Assembly (NCBI GenBank): GCA_013002475.1
Contig: JABDJM010000377.1
Coordinates: 1-5,433 of the forward strand
Origin: Saprospiraceae bacterium
GTDB taxonomy: Bacteria; Bacteroidota; Bacteroidia; Chitinophagales; Saprospiraceae
Length of the DNA stretch: 5,433 nucleotides
Direction: 5' to 3'
Below are positions 1 to 5,433 of the stretch, in pieces. The notes under the pieces were generated by a model. That model worked only from the letters and a program-made list of their open reading frames with translations, did not search any database and had not been told where the DNA came from. The position numbers and the translations under genes were made by a program. Position 1 is the first letter of the stretch, and every line of letters starts with the position of its first letter.

Positions 1-13
1 ATACAGTTTATAA

Positions 14-21
14 TACCTTTG
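14..21 (+). promoter_or_regulatory. Bacteroidota-type -7 promoter element (TACCTTTG)
   Basis: The eight bases match the Bacteroidota -7 consensus TAnnTTTG exactly. The start codon of the lipoprotein gene begins only 4 bases after the element, so transcription would start at or very near the ATG and give a leaderless or nearly leaderless mRNA. The matching -33 element would lie before the start of the window and cannot be checked. There is no Shine-Dalgarno sequence, which is usual in this phylum. Confidence 0.6.
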
Positions 22-25
22 GAAT

Positions 26-508
26 ATGAAACACTTACTACCCTTATTATTTTTTTCACTGTTCTTTTTTTCTTGCCAGCCTAAAGAAACGCAGGTGGCC
101 GATGCTAAACCTGAGGTCCCGGTAAGAGAACCCGGAGAAGCAATATATCCTCCCATTTCCCTTGATGAAATGCAGGCTCTGGCTCAGAATACAACTCTGG
201 TAGATTACATTTTTTACAATAAGGATTTTAGCATGAGTCTGGATAACCAGGGAGCCATTTTTAATGCACTCAAGCAAATTTCTTCGCAGGCGGCACCGAT
301 CCGCGAATCTTGTAAGCCTACTGGAAGAGTCATGTTCCAGGGAAACGGAGAGATCATGAAGGAAGCTGATTTCTATTTTGAGGAACCCTGCTATTATTTC
401 ATCTTTATCGAAGATGACAAGCCCGTCAAAGCAAATCTGATGACTAAAGAGGGAGTTGGATTTTTTAATAAAATACTTAGTGGCGCAACAACCAGACCCA
501 TCCAATAA
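26..508 (+). CDS. Small lipoprotein of unknown function
   Basis: This encodes a 160-residue protein with a type II signal peptide: Met-Lys-His, a Leu/Phe-rich hydrophobic stretch (residues 4-15), then FFSC with Cys17 as the predicted lipidated residue. The mature protein starts CQPKET, followed by a low-complexity Lys/Glu/Pro/Val linker to about residue 40. A globular domain then runs from about residue 48 to 155. It has only two other cysteines, Cys96 (in ESCKPTG) and Cys122 (in EPCYYF), which could form a disulfide in the periplasm. The domain is rich in aromatic residues and alternates like a mostly beta fold. I see no enzyme motif and do not recognise a named family. The ATG at 26 is the only start that keeps the signal peptide, and it sits right after a -7 element. 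The 3' end overlaps the phosphatase gene, suggesting co-transcription. The Gln-Pro-Lys-Glu after the cysteine loosely resembles surface-export signals of Bacteroidota lipoproteins, but too weakly to predict surface exposure. Lipoprotein status is well supported; function is unknown. Confidence 0.88.
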   Translation: MKHLLPLLFFSLFFFSCQPKETQVADAKPEVPVREPGEAIYPPISLDEMQALAQNTTLVDYIFYNKDFSMSLDNQGAIFNALKQISSQAAPIRESCKPTGRVMFQGNGEIMKEADFYFEEPCYYFIFIEDDKPVKANLMTKEGVGFFNKILSGATTRPIQ

Positions 509-1418
509 GACCTCCAGTCTCCTTGGTATTATTGATCTTGGGACAAACACATTTCACCTATTAATTGCTTCTTATTCGGGAACTGATTGGGAGGAGGTAT
601 ATCGTATCCGCAAGTTTGTTGAACTAGGTGAAATGGGTGTTGAAACCTTAGGCGTTGCCCCCCTTCAACGAGCAATGACAGCACTGAAAGAATTCAGTGA
701 GATCCTGGATGCTCATACAGTTACAAAAGTAAAAGCCTTTGGCACCGCTGCCCTTAGAACTGCTTCAAACGGTCCTGATTTCGTCCAGAAAGTTGCAAAG
801 GAATTAAACATTGAGGTCGACCTGATCGATGGGCAGGAGGAGGCACGATTGATCTTTGAAGGGGCGATGCAAGCTGTCCCCAATCATAAAGGCCCATCCA
901 TGATCATGGATATCGGTGGAGGCTCTGTTGAATTTATATTAGTATTGAACAAATCCATAATCTGGTCACAAAGTTTCCCGGTAGGTGTGGCTGTAATGTT
1001 TCAAAAATTTCTTCGATCAGACCCTATCTCCAGGGAGGAAGTCAGAGCTATCCAGGCTTTTCTTGAGCAACAGCTTAAGCCTATGATCCAAAAACTATCT
1101 GAATATCCATGTACCATCCTGATCGGGGCAAGCGGCACTTTTGATGTCATGGAGAACATCATGCCCGGGAGAGTGCTTTCAAATCATGCCATAGCCTTGC
1201 AGGTTTCTGATTTCCCTCCTCTTTATCTCAAATTGTTGAAATCCACTTTAGATCAAAGAAAGAACTGGAAAGGCATTCCACCCCATCGAGCAAAGCTGAT
1301 CATGTCGGCCATGGTCCTCATTGAGTTTGTCCTTGGAAAATCTCCTTTTGAGGAAATCTGGGTTTCACATTATGCAATGAAAGAGGGCATGATTGCGGAT
1401 TTCCTGAAAAAAAGTTAG
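480..1418 (+). CDS. ppx: Ppx/GppA-family exopolyphosphatase-like phosphatase
   Basis: This is a member of the ASKHA-fold Ppx/GppA family, which releases phosphate from polyphosphate or hydrolyses pppGpp. With the GTG start the protein has 312 residues. Visible motifs in order are: phosphate-binding loop 1, GIIDLGTNT (16-24); GQEEAR (118-123), holding the glutamates expected at the catalytic position; phosphate-binding loop 2, DIGGGS with a following Glu (144-151); and a late glycine motif, IGASGT (215-220). The length matches the short, two-domain forms. The C-terminal HD-like extension of the longer E. coli proteins is absent. No ATG lies upstream of the first motif. The candidate starts are TTG at 456, ATA at 468 and GTG at 480. 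I chose GTG 480 because it needs the smaller overlap (29 bases) with the lipoprotein gene. A GGGAG touches the TTG at 456 but leaves no spacing for a ribosome site. The overlap suggests translational coupling. The substrate cannot be told from sequence, so the ppx symbol is at family level only. Confidence 0.87.
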   Translation: MAQQPDPSNKTSSLLGIIDLGTNTFHLLIASYSGTDWEEVYRIRKFVELGEMGVETLGVAPLQRAMTALKEFSEILDAHTVTKVKAFGTAALRTASNGPDFVQKVAKELNIEVDLIDGQEEARLIFEGAMQAVPNHKGPSMIMDIGGGSVEFILVLNKSIIWSQSFPVGVAVMFQKFLRSDPISREEVRAIQAFLEQQLKPMIQKLSEYPCTILIGASGTFDVMENIMPGRVLSNHAIALQVSDFPPLYLKLLKSTLDQRKNWKGIPPHRAKLIMSAMVLIEFVLGKSPFEEIWVSHYAMKEGMIADFLKKS

Positions 1419-1429
1419 ACTTGCCTAAC
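1414..1429. promoter_or_regulatory. Palindromic putative operator (GTTAG-N6-CTAAC)
   Basis: A perfect inverted repeat has 5-base arms, GTTAG and CTAAC, around ACTTGC. The left arm includes the TAG stop codon of the phosphatase gene. It lies 6 bases upstream of the -7 element at 1436, in the -33 to -7 spacer, where a bound protein would block RNA polymerase. The TTAG...CTAA half-sites resemble those of DtxR/IdeR operators (established consensus TTAGGTTAGCCTAACCTAA), and the downstream gene encodes a DtxR-like domain. The arms are short, so chance is possible. Calling it an operator is inference. Confidence 0.4.
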
Positions 1430-1435
1430 AAATTT

Positions 1436-1443
1436 TATCTTTG
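1436..1443 (+). promoter_or_regulatory. Bacteroidota-type -7 promoter element (TATCTTTG)
   Basis: This is an exact TAnnTTTG match ending 8 bases before the permease ATG, so the transcript leader would be almost absent. I see no good -33 TTTG at the usual 19-20 base spacing; the bases there are AGTT. This may mean a weak or regulated promoter. It suggests the permease gene can be transcribed apart from the phosphatase gene despite their 33-base separation. Confidence 0.6.
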
Positions 1444-1451
1444 CACTTGTT

Positions 1452-2951
1452 ATGTGGGAAACCCTGGTACAGGCTTTAGAACAAGATTGGGCTATCCGTG
1501 CGCTGATAGCCTCTTCCCTTGTGGGCATTATGTGTGGTGCTTTGGGAGCATTCATCGTTCTTAGGAATATGGCTTTGATCGGAGATGCTCTGGCACATGC
1601 AATACTTCCCGGAGTTGTCCTGGCTTTCATTATTGTAGGGTATACCACCCTTGGCTTTTTCACCGGAGCGGTTCTGGCCGGTTTGCTAACTGCGGCGGGA
1701 ATTACCTGGATCCAACAAAACGTTGGGACTAAAAATGATGCGGCGATCGGGATCGTTTTTACCGCTATGTTCTCCATTGGGGTGGTAGGTATTAGCTGGA
1801 TCTCCAAGGAAGAAGGTGTTCACCTGGATTTAAAGGATTTCCTCTTCGGAAATGTATTGGGAGTTTACAATCAGGATCTGGTCTTGACAGCTGCCATAAC
1901 CTTATATGTTATACTCAGCCTGATCGTTTTTTACAGGTACCTTTTTGTTTCAACCTTCCAATCTGTAGTGGCAGAGACCATGGGGATCAGTGTTAACATG
2001 GTTCACTATTTTTTGATGTTGTTACTATCATTTGCCGTTGTCGCTTCCCTGCAAACTGTGGGAGTAATTCAGGTGGTTGCCATGTTGATCACTCCCTCCT
2101 CCACTGCCCTATTACTCTCAAACCGGTTACGTACCTGTGTGATCCTTTCCGGATTTTTAGGCTTATTTGCTGCAGTGGTTGGCCTCATTCTGGCAATCAT
2201 GTTTTCCACTACGCCAGGCCCGATGATGGCCATAGTCGCAACAGCTGTCTATTTATTGGCCGTCATGTTTGCCCCCGAAAAGGGAATGATATTCAGATAT
2301 TTTGCCAACAGAAATCAGGCAAGGAAAATACAACTTGAAGACATCATTAAACAAACCTGGAACCTTAGTCAAATAGGCACAGTCACTCTAAAAAACCTGG
2401 GGGAAAAGTTGGGGATGGAACAAAGAAAGTTGGAATCACATCTGAGGGGATTATCAAAAAGGAATTTAATTTCTCTGGAAAGCAGTATCCTCCAACTCAC
2501 AGAGCAGGGTACGCAGGAAGCAGAGCGTCTTGTTAGAGCACACAGACTCTGGGAGACCTATCTGGTAGAGAAAGTAGGTCTGTCAGAAGAGCAGATACAC
2601 GAGGAAGCAGAAAAATATGAGCATCTGATGAGTGAGGACATGATCAGCAAAGTAGATAAAGCCTTAGGCTTTCCCAGCAAGGATCCCCATGGCTCTCCTA
2701 TTCCATTAAAAGCCGGCGCCCCAATCCATCCACTAATTGACATGCAGATTGGCCAATCGGCCCGAATAGACGATCTCCAGATCGATAAAAACATACAGGC
2801 AGAACTTTGGAAGCTTGGCATTCTCCCTGATCAGATCTTTGTTCTGAAGGACATTACAACTTCAAAATTGAGACTATTGATCGGCAATCAGGAAATAGAG
2901 TTGCCCAAGAGAATGGCAGCAAGAATTAGTGTGGAAAAACTTAAAACCTGA
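1452..2951 (+). CDS. Metal ABC transporter permease fused to DtxR/MntR-type regulator
   Basis: This encodes a 499-residue fusion. Residues 1-280 form an ABC-3 family permease (ZnuB/MntB/SitC type) with about eight hydrophobic segments between 17 and 273. It has the family signatures GDALAHAILPGV (44-55) and TTPGPMM (253-259). It would form the inner-membrane channel for zinc, manganese or iron. Residues from about 291 resemble DtxR/MntR: a winged helix (about 304-353), then the metal-binding and dimerisation region. There His364 and Glu368 (AHRLWE), and His383, Glu387, Glu390 and His391 (HEEAEKYEH) align with DtxR His79, Glu83, His98, Cys102, Glu105 and His106. Glu in place of Cys102 is the MntR-like state. 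DPHGSPIP (411-418) is another family hallmark. Residues of about 430-499 look like the C-terminal FeoA/SH3-like domain. A lone permease is normally about 270-300 residues. ATG 1452 follows a -7 element and there is no Shine-Dalgarno sequence. The frame is open throughout, so this is one polypeptide. No ATPase or binding-protein gene is adjacent. The fused domain may sense cytosolic metal and gate transport, bind DNA, or both (inference). The metal is not determined. Confidence 0.92.
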   Translation: MWETLVQALEQDWAIRALIASSLVGIMCGALGAFIVLRNMALIGDALAHAILPGVVLAFIIVGYTTLGFFTGAVLAGLLTAAGITWIQQNVGTKNDAAIGIVFTAMFSIGVVGISWISKEEGVHLDLKDFLFGNVLGVYNQDLVLTAAITLYVILSLIVFYRYLFVSTFQSVVAETMGISVNMVHYFLMLLLSFAVVASLQTVGVIQVVAMLITPSSTALLLSNRLRTCVILSGFLGLFAAVVGLILAIMFSTTPGPMMAIVATAVYLLAVMFAPEKGMIFRYFANRNQARKIQLEDIIKQTWNLSQIGTVTLKNLGEKLGMEQRKLESHLRGLSKRNLISLESSILQLTEQGTQEAERLVRAHRLWETYLVEKVGLSEEQIHEEAEKYEHLMSEDMISKVDKALGFPSKDPHGSPIPLKAGAPIHPLIDMQIGQSARIDDLQIDKNIQAELWKLGILPDQIFVLKDITTSKLRLLIGNQEIELPKRMAARISVEKLKT

Positions 2952-3341
2952 TTATTCCTCTGAGTCTGAGGAGGGATTTCCCATTTGATTATCCTTTTCC
3001 AATCGGTCAAACAGATCCCTTAGCCGATACATTTCATCAAGGGTATCATCCAAATACATCTGAAAGCTTGGCATCCTTCTTACATGTTTCCGGATCCTAT
3101 GATACAAACTGGATTGCAAGCGACGATGGCTTCCCTCCAGCAAGGAGATCACACTTTGTTTATCAAGGACATTATAGACACTTAGGTATATCTTTGCCAG
3201 GCCCATATCCGGTGACATTTTTACATCGGTAACCGTCACAAGGGCTTCATGGCCAAATACATAAGACCCCTCTTCGCGCAAAACCGAGGCAAAGTGGCGT
3301 TTTACTACTTGCGCAACCTGCCTTTGTCTTTTTGTTTCCAT
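2952..3341 (-). CDS. rbfA: 30S ribosome-binding factor RbfA
   Basis: This encodes a 129-residue protein of the RbfA family, a single KH-type fold that binds the 30S subunit and assists late 16S rRNA 5'-end maturation and cold adaptation. Supporting features are the N-terminal basic helix (METKRQRQVAQVVKRH), the VTVTDVKMSPDMGLAKIYLSV strand-helix-strand block (about 35-55), the basic RIRKHVRRMPSF segment (about 82-93), and the following LDDTLDEM acid-rich turn. These match family order, and the length is typical for a bacterial RbfA. The C-terminal tail (NPSSDSEE) is short and acidic. The start is ATG (complement of 3339-3341), with no Shine-Dalgarno sequence and a -7 element about 52 bases upstream. 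The gene is convergent with the permease gene, and the two stop codons touch without a spacer. It is divergent from recG. There is no sign of truncation. Confidence 0.93.
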   Translation of the reverse strand: METKRQRQVAQVVKRHFASVLREEGSYVFGHEALVTVTDVKMSPDMGLAKIYLSVYNVLDKQSVISLLEGSHRRLQSSLYHRIRKHVRRMPSFQMYLDDTLDEMYRLRDLFDRLEKDNQMGNPSSDSEE

Positions 3342-3393
3342 GGAATTACATTGAGAGATAAGAACAGATAATAATTCTAAATGGTTCCTAATT

Positions 3394-3401
3394 CAAAGGT
3401 A
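3394..3401 (-). promoter_or_regulatory. -7 promoter element for rbfA (TACCTTTG on minus strand)
   Basis: The plus strand reads CAAAGGTA, which is TACCTTTG on the rbfA strand, an exact TAnnTTTG match. It lies about 52 bases upstream of the rbfA start codon. No TTTG or TTG is found at the normal -33 distance; the nearest TTTG is about 28 bases upstream. The element is one half of a divergent promoter region shared with recG. Confidence 0.5.
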
Positions 3402-3446
3402 CACTTCTTTGCCTATAATGTCAGCCAGCCAAAACCAAATGAGTTG

Positions 3447-3454
3447 TATTTTTG
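3447..3454 (+). promoter_or_regulatory. -7 promoter element for recG (TATTTTTG)
   Basis: This is an exact TAnnTTTG match located 21 bases before the TTG start chosen for recG. It predicts transcription from about 3460. This argues against the alternative in-frame TTG at 3452, which would sit inside the promoter element. No convincing -33 element is seen. The rest of the 134-base region between rbfA and recG (3342-3475) holds no gene or stable hairpin that I could find. Confidence 0.45.
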
Positions 3455-3475
3455 GGCCGATTCAAGTCTTCATCA

Positions 3476-5433
3476 TTGGGTTATCTGGATACGCCAATAG
3501 AATTTCTGAAAGGAGTGGGACCTCAAAAGGGGGAGCTGCTGAATAAGGAATTGAATATATTTTCTTTTGGAGACTTACTATGGTCTTTCCCCTTCCGCTA
3601 TATTGACAAAACTCAGATCCATCCCATCTCCAGCCTGAACCCTGAAGAAGGATATTTCCAAATAAAGGGCATTCTTAGTTCACTACAAGTTTTGGGTAGT
3701 CCCAGGAAAAAAAGGATGGTCGGACGTCTGAAAGATGATTCAGGATCGGTTGAGTTAATCTGGTTCAAAGGAGTCCATTTCCTACAACGAACCCTTCAAC
3801 CTGGCCAAACCTATATCGCTTACGGAAAACCCTCCGAATTTCGAGGAAAGGTAAATATTGCGCATCCTGAAATGGAGCTATTTATCCCTGGAAAGGGAAA
3901 GGAAAGATCGGCACTGGCACCCGTTTATTCTTCAACTGAAAAACTCAACACCAGGGGCTTGGATGCTAAAGCCCGCAGAAGACTTATAGAGACCCTTCTG
4001 GCAAATCTGCCCACGCACGTGATCACCGAAAATCTTCCGGATTACCTCCTGGAAAGGACAAAGTTAATAGGGAGGTTCAAAGCCTTGACCAAGATTCATT
4101 TCCCGAAAAGTGATAAGGAATTAACAGAGGCTAGAAACAGGTTAAAGTTTGAAGAACTTTTCTTTTTGCAGCTTCGATTATTAGAACAAAAAGTGGATCG
4201 GCAGAAACAAATCAAAGGATTGAAATTTGACACGGTCGGTACTTTTTTCAATCAGTTTTATCATAAAAAATTACAATTTGAACTGACTGATGCCCAAAAA
4301 CGGGTTATCAAAGAGATTCGCACAGACCTGGGATACGGCATCCAAATGAATAGGCTATTGCAGGGTGATGTTGGAAGTGGAAAAACTGTTGTAGCTCTGA
4401 TGTGCATGCTCATTTCTTTGGACAATGGGTACCAGGCTGTGATGATGGCACCCACCGAGATCCTGGCAACGCAGCATTATAATTCTTTAAGAGAAATGGT
4501 TGCTGGCCTGGGATTAAAGATTGCCTTCCTGAGCGGCAATGTGAAAGGTAAAAAGCGAAAGGAGCTTTTAAAATTCCTTGAACAGGGAGACATCGATATT
4601 TTGGTAGGTACTCATGCCATAATCGAGGATCCGGTGGTTTTCAAAAATCTCGGATTGGCCATTACCGATGAGCAACATCGCTTTGGAGTCAAACAAAGAG
4701 CCAAGCTGTGGGCAAAAGGAAAAGATATTCCACCACATATCCTGGTCATGACTGCAACACCTATACCCAGGACCTTAGCCATGACCCTTTACGGAGATCT
4801 GGATATTAGTGTCATTGATGAGCTCCCCCCAGGCCGAAAAGAAATTATCACAAAGCATTGGTACGAATCGTCTCGCCTCAAACTTTTCGGGTTTCTAAAA
4901 AAAGAAATAGCAAAAGGAAGGCAGGTGTATGTGGTATATCCCCTGATCGAAGAATCTGAAAAATTAGACTTGGCCAATTTGTATCAGGGTTATGAAGCCA
5001 TGCAAAGGGATTTTCCGCCGGATCAATATCAAATGAGCATCGTCCATGGACGGATGAAAGCTGCGGATAAGGAATTCGAGATGCAGCGATTTCTTAAGGG
5101 AGAAACCCAAATCATGGTTGCCACTACTGTTATTGAGGTGGGTGTGAATGTTCCCAATGCTACCGTAATGGTAATTGAAAATGCCGAGCGGTTTGGCCTG
5201 AGCCAGTTACACCAATTGAGAGGTCGGGTAGGACGTGGAGGTGATCAATCTTACTGCCTTCTGATGACCGGGTTTAAGTTGTCAGAAGACTCCAAAGTCA
5301 GGCTAGCGACCATGGTTCGGACCAATAATGGCTTTGAGATCTCTGAGGTCGACCTGAAACTTCGGGGCCAGGGAAGTTTTGAAGGTACCCAGCAGTCCGG
5401 AGTACCAGAGCTGCATATTTCAGACCTGAGAAG
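3476..5433 (+). CDS. recG: ATP-dependent DNA helicase RecG (3' end cut by window)
   Basis: RecG is a superfamily 2 double-stranded DNA translocase that remodels stalled replication forks and Holliday junctions. 652 codons are visible, and the family's usual length of about 700 implies that roughly 45-50 residues lie beyond the edge. The N-terminus (LDTPIEFLKGVGP, 4-16) and the wedge OB-fold (about 59-135) come first. The motor follows, with Walker A GDVGSGKT (297-304), APTEILATQH, DEQH box (398-401), TATPIPRT (426-433), ATTVIEVGVNVP, and motif VI QLHQLRGRVGR (577-587). The start of the TRG region then reads LRGQGSFEGTQQSG (629-642). All core helicase motifs look intact. The reading frame has an in-frame TGA at 3440-3442 and no ATG before the conserved N-terminus. 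The start is therefore TTG at 3476, which gives GYLDTPIEF as the following residues; TTG at 3452 is a poorer alternative. There is no Shine-Dalgarno sequence. The Gln and Ser in GQGS replace the usual GPG(E/D). The gene is divergent from rbfA, and the two probably share a promoter region. Confidence 0.95.
   Translation, partial: MGYLDTPIEFLKGVGPQKGELLNKELNIFSFGDLLWSFPFRYIDKTQIHPISSLNPEEGYFQIKGILSSLQVLGSPRKKRMVGRLKDDSGSVELIWFKGVHFLQRTLQPGQTYIAYGKPSEFRGKVNIAHPEMELFIPGKGKERSALAPVYSSTEKLNTRGLDAKARRRLIETLLANLPTHVITENLPDYLLERTKLIGRFKALTKIHFPKSDKELTEARNRLKFEELFFLQLRLLEQKVDRQKQIKGLKFDTVGTFFNQFYHKKLQFELTDAQKRVIKEIRTDLGYGIQMNRLLQGDVGSGKTVVALMCMLISLDNGYQAVMMAPTEILATQHYNSLREMVAGLGLKIAFLSGNVKGKKRKELLKFLEQGDIDILVGTHAIIEDPVVFKNLGLAITDEQHRFGVKQRAKLWAKGKDIPPHILVMTATPIPRTLAMTLYGDLDISVIDELPPGRKEIITKHWYESSRLKLFGFLKKEIAKGRQVYVVYPLIEESEKLDLANLYQGYEAMQRDFPPDQYQMSIVHGRMKAADKEFEMQRFLKGETQIMVATTVIEVGVNVPNATVMVIENAERFGLSQLHQLRGRVGRGGDQSYCLLMTGFKLSEDSKVRLATMVRTNNGFEISEVDLKLRGQGSFEGTQQSGVPELHISDLR

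Noticed and set aside
56..550. 164-codon open frame on the minus strand
   Set aside because: It is the antisense shadow of the lipoprotein gene, with no family features and no promoter of its own.
1414..1443. The palindrome as an intrinsic terminator for the phosphatase gene
   Set aside because: The 5-bp stem has only two GC pairs and lacks a following T-tract. The location over a promoter element fits an operator better.
1415..1807. 130-codon open frame on the minus strand
   Set aside because: It is a shadow of the permease membrane region. The composition is Ala/Thr/Pro/Ile-rich antisense of hydrophobic codons, and it matches nothing recognisable.
2558..2821. 87-codon open frame on the minus strand
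   Set aside because: It lies opposite the well-supported metal-binding domain of the fusion protein, with no independent support.
2956..2972. Small hairpin TCCTC-N7-GAGGA just inside the 3' end of rbfA, as a possible terminator
   Set aside because: The stem is only 5 base pairs, no T-run follows on either strand, and the bases are explained by the acidic Ser/Glu tail of RbfA.
3418..3546. recG starting at ATG 3418 through a frameshift
   Set aside because: The 3418 frame does not resemble the RecG N-terminus, whereas the residues following TTG 3476 fit it immediately, so no frameshift is needed.
4261..4977. Two short minus-strand frames (4261-4455 and 4789-4977)
   Set aside because: Both lie opposite conserved RecG helicase motifs and have no coding signature.

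Overview
The window reads as ordinary chromosomal DNA from a member of the Bacteroidota. The main signs are four copies of a TAnnTTTG promoter element placed just upstream of genes, start codons without Shine-Dalgarno sequences, a lipoprotein with a Bacteroidota-like leader, and moderate GC content judged by eye. I cannot name the genus.

Layout. Positions 26-508 (+) encode a small lipoprotein of unknown function. It overlaps the start of a short Ppx/GppA-family phosphatase gene (480-1418, +). A compact regulatory segment follows at about 1414-1451. It holds a 5-bp-arm palindrome (GTTAG-N6-CTAAC) next to a perfect TAnnTTTG element. It precedes the most unusual gene here (1452-2951, +): a zinc/manganese/iron-type ABC permease fused to an almost complete DtxR/MntR-type metal-sensing regulator with a C-terminal FeoA/SH3-like domain. 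The stop codon of this gene directly abuts the stop codon of rbfA (2952-3341, -), which encodes a ribosome-binding factor. A 134-bp divergent intergenic region (3342-3475) carries one TAnnTTTG element in each direction. It leads into recG (3476 to the window edge, +), which encodes the branched-DNA helicase. RecG is cut by the window end after 652 residues.

How the genes relate. The lipoprotein and phosphatase genes look co-transcribed and translationally coupled. The permease-regulator appears to have its own promoter, and the palindrome is where a metal-dependent repressor would be expected to act. No ATPase or substrate-binding partner gene for the permease lies in the window. rbfA and recG are housekeeping genes fired from a shared divergent promoter region. 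I saw no tRNA, rRNA, CRISPR array, insertion sequence or convincing intrinsic terminator. The best candidate for unusual biology is the permease-metalloregulator fusion together with its putative operator.
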